Below the pieces are notes generated by a model. The model had not been told where the DNA came from and did no database searches. It saw only the letters and a list, made by a program, of their open reading frames with translations. Position numbers and translations under genes: made by a program. This document shows positions 53,546-55,094 of a stretch of 55,094 nucleotides of DNA, in pieces. Position 1 is the stretch's first letter, and every line of letters starts with the position of its first letter. The stretch comes from Clostridia bacterium (GTDB lineage: Bacteria; Bacillota; Clostridia; Oscillospirales; CAG-272): positions 1-55,094 of the forward strand of contig JAGASP010000033.1 in assembly GCA_017621695.1 (NCBI GenBank), written 5' to 3'.

Positions 53546-54307
53546 TCAATGGTTATGGTTGTCCTTGACAAAGACGATCTTCTCGATGATTACATCTTTG
53601 ACAGGGTCGGACATCTCTCTGCCGTTGGACTGAACCTCTACGGAGGCAATGGAATCCACAGTCTCCATGCCGGCCATGACGTAGCCGAAGGCAGCGTAAT
53701 TACCGTCAAGAGAGGCAGTGGCGGAATCACAGATGAAGAACTGGCAGGATGCGGAATCGGGCTCGTTGCCGCGTGCCATGGAAATGACACCGCGGACATG
53801 CTTCAGATTGTTGGTGAATCCGTTGGCGGTAAATTCGCCCTTGATATCCTTGCCGGCATCTCCCGTGCCGTCACCCTTGGGGTCGCCGCCCTGAATCATG
53901 AAGCCCTTCATGATGCGGTGGAAGGACAGGCCGTCGTAGAAGCCCTTGGCAACCAGCTCCTGGAAATTCTTGACGGTTTCGGGAGCAACGTCGGGACGGA
54001 GGCGGATGACGATATCACCGTGATCCTTGACCGACATCTTGACATATTCGGTGGTTTCCTTGGTCTCGGTGAAGTCGGTGGTCTTGTGGCTGTTGACGGC
54101 GGCGTTGACCTCGGACATCAGGGTAGATTCGGGGATGGGAACGAATTCCGTGACTTGCTCAGAAGAGCCTTCTTCTCCGCCCATGGAGATGATGAGGACC
54201 GTAACCACGGCGGCGACGGCGATTGCCACGGCGACGAGAATGATGATGAGTGCCAGCGTACCTTCGCTGATGCCCTTTTTAGCGGGCGCTTTTTTCTTTT
54301 GGGACAT
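53546..54307 (-). CDS. cyclophilin-type prolyl isomerase with N-terminal membrane anchor (copy 1)
   Basis: 253 residues. A basic N-terminus and one long hydrophobic helix (~18-42) without a lipobox; then a cyclophilin domain (~85-250) with FHRIMKGFMIQGGDPKG and SCQFFIC. The active residues look intact. First gene of the run; AAAGGA precedes the ATG and a consensus promoter lies at 54370-54398. Confidence 0.93.
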   Translation of the reverse strand: MSQKKKAPAKKGISEGTLALIIILVAVAIAVAAVVTVLIISMGGEEGSSEQVTEFVPIPESTLMSEVNAAVNSHKTTDFTETKETTEYVKMSVKDHGDIVIRLRPDVAPETVKNFQELVAKGFYDGLSFHRIMKGFMIQGGDPKGDGTGDAGKDIKGEFTANGFTNNLKHVRGVISMARGNEPDSASCQFFICDSATASLDGNYAAFGYVMAGMETVDSIASVEVQSNGREMSDPVKDVIIEKIVFVKDNHNH

Positions 54308-54369
54308 GATGGAGTTCCTTTCTTGATTTCATGAGCACGCACAGCGTACCCAAATGTATGTATGCATTC

Positions 54370-54398
54370 ATTGTACCATTTTTTATGCTTATTGTCAA
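54370..54398 (-). promoter_or_regulatory. sigma-A-type promoter of the cyclophilin operon
   Basis: Minus strand TTGACA, 17-nt spacer, TACAAT. Confidence 0.85.
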
Positions 54399-54489
54399 GA
54401 AAAATTCTGTGTGCAGACAAATATTTTTGCCCATGAAAAACATACGATGGAGTCAGGGAGACGGATATCCCCCGAAGTGAGGTGAAGGG

Positions 54490-55094
54490 ATGATTTCAAA
54501 GGAAGATGCGCGGCTGCTTCGGCTCTCGCAGGGCCTTGTCGCGGTCGCACTGCTTGCAGGGGGCATCTGGCTGGGGTTTCGCTATGCGTTGCCTGTCCTG
54601 TTGCCGTTTTTGCTTGCACGGTTGACAGCGGCGATGTTGCGCCCCTTGGTAGATCTTGTCGCAGGGAAACGAAGGATGCTTCGCAGGATGACGGCGGCGG
54701 TGCTTGTGATCCTGTCGGTGGGGCTTTTGCTGCTGTTGGCTGTCAAGGGCGCGGAGCGCGGAGTGCGGGAGCTTGGCCGTTTGCTGGAGGGCTTTTCAGA
54801 GAAAAATTCCGGGCTCGACGGCTTGTTTGACAGTATTTTTGCCTGCGTGACATCTATATCTTCGCATTTCCCCTTTTTGGACCACCCGCAATTCGATGCG
54901 TTTTGTGCCGCGCTGGACGAGGCGGTCGCCCGGGCTGTCGGGAAAACGCTGGAAAGCCTGAGCGGGCAGATCCCATCTGCCGCTTTGACGGTTGCGGGAC
55001 GCTTGCCGACGCTCCTTTTGTTTCTGACGACGTGGTTGCTCTCCTGCTACGATTTTTGCGCATCCGTAGCCTCCCCCGAGGAGCGGTTGATTGC
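54490..55094 (+). CDS. YtvI/AI-2E-transporter-family membrane protein (5' part only)
   Basis: Open frame from the ATG at 54490 (preceded by GAGGTGAAGGG) to the window edge, 201 codons seen and no stop. Begins MISKEDARLLRLSQGLV, then a hydrophobic hairpin with YALPVLLPFLLARLTAAMLRPLVD, the typical opening of the AI-2E transporter / PerM family; a second hydrophobic pair at ~68-85; an amphipathic region; and another helix at ~175-190. The short size of the first segments suggests the sporulation membrane protein YtvI, but assignment needs the missing part. Confidence 0.75.
   Translation, partial: MISKEDARLLRLSQGLVAVALLAGGIWLGFRYALPVLLPFLLARLTAAMLRPLVDLVAGKRRMLRRMTAAVLVILSVGLLLLLAVKGAERGVRELGRLLEGFSEKNSGLDGLFDSIFACVTSISSHFPFLDHPQFDAFCAALDEAVARAVGKTLESLSGQIPSAALTVAGRLPTLLLFLTTWLLSCYDFCASVASPEERLI

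Overview
The window looks like the chromosome of an uncultured, anaerobic, Gram-positive member of the Clostridia (Bacillota), probably host-associated. Evidence: the rpmH-rnpA-yidD-yidC-jag-mnmE cluster, yicC-remA-rpoZ-priA, rubrerythrin, a YtvI-like membrane protein, DUF1292, strong GGAGG-type ribosome binding sites, sigma-A-type promoters (TTGACA-17-TATAAT), many lipoproteins with Thr/Glu/Ser-rich linkers, and no outer-membrane genes. The order or family cannot be fixed from sequence reading alone.

Layout. 1-115: right end of an interspersed repeat. 187-1203: GAPDH (-). 7073-1414 (-): acpP, a rubrerythrin with two rubredoxin-like ends, then an exonuclease/phosphatase-fold lipoprotein, a CBM9-like surface protein and a beta-helix glycosidase-like lipoprotein. 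7279-10320 (+): a protein joining a cytoplasmic TIR domain to external leucine-rich repeats through one membrane helix. 10442-20352: surface-protein region with an uncharacterised lipoprotein and a duplicated pair (trigger-factor-like FKBP lipoprotein plus CBM9-like surface protein) with birA between the copies. 20731-27208 (+): rpmH, rnpA, yidD, yidC, jag, mnmE, with a 134-bp tandem repeat between rpmH and rnpA. 27360-29105 (+): an acyl-CoA ligase. 29103-29537: MITE-like repeats. 29566-29875 (-): a probable structured non-coding RNA. 30225-29902 DUF1292, then def, fmt, a YugP-like peptidase and hemW (all -), with five copies of a ~101-bp repeat between def and fmt. 42037-34470 (-): a Gld-type ABC exporter operon (ATPase, permease, two GldG paralogues, DUF4340). 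42352-48255 (+): yicC, remA, rpoZ, priA, uxaC. 54307-48418 (-): three consecutive exported cyclophilins and a 1181-residue discoidin-domain surface protein. 54490-end (+): truncated YtvI/AI-2E-family membrane protein.

How it fits together. Much of the window concerns building and populating the cell surface: an insertase (YidC), five extracytoplasmic prolyl isomerases (two FKBP/trigger-factor-like, three cyclophilins), several lipoproteins, and four proteins that share an unusual C-terminal signal (Gly-Cys-Gly/Ala, hydrophobic helix, Lys-rich end) and no LPXTG motif. The glycosidase-like and carbohydrate-binding surface proteins together with uxaC suggest use of plant or mucosal glycans, including uronates.

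The strongest leads are the TIR/transmembrane/LRR protein, the shared C-terminal signal, the duplicated mnmE 3' end that resembles an integration scar, the structured RNA, and the three repeat families. All calls come from reading the sequence; no database search was run.
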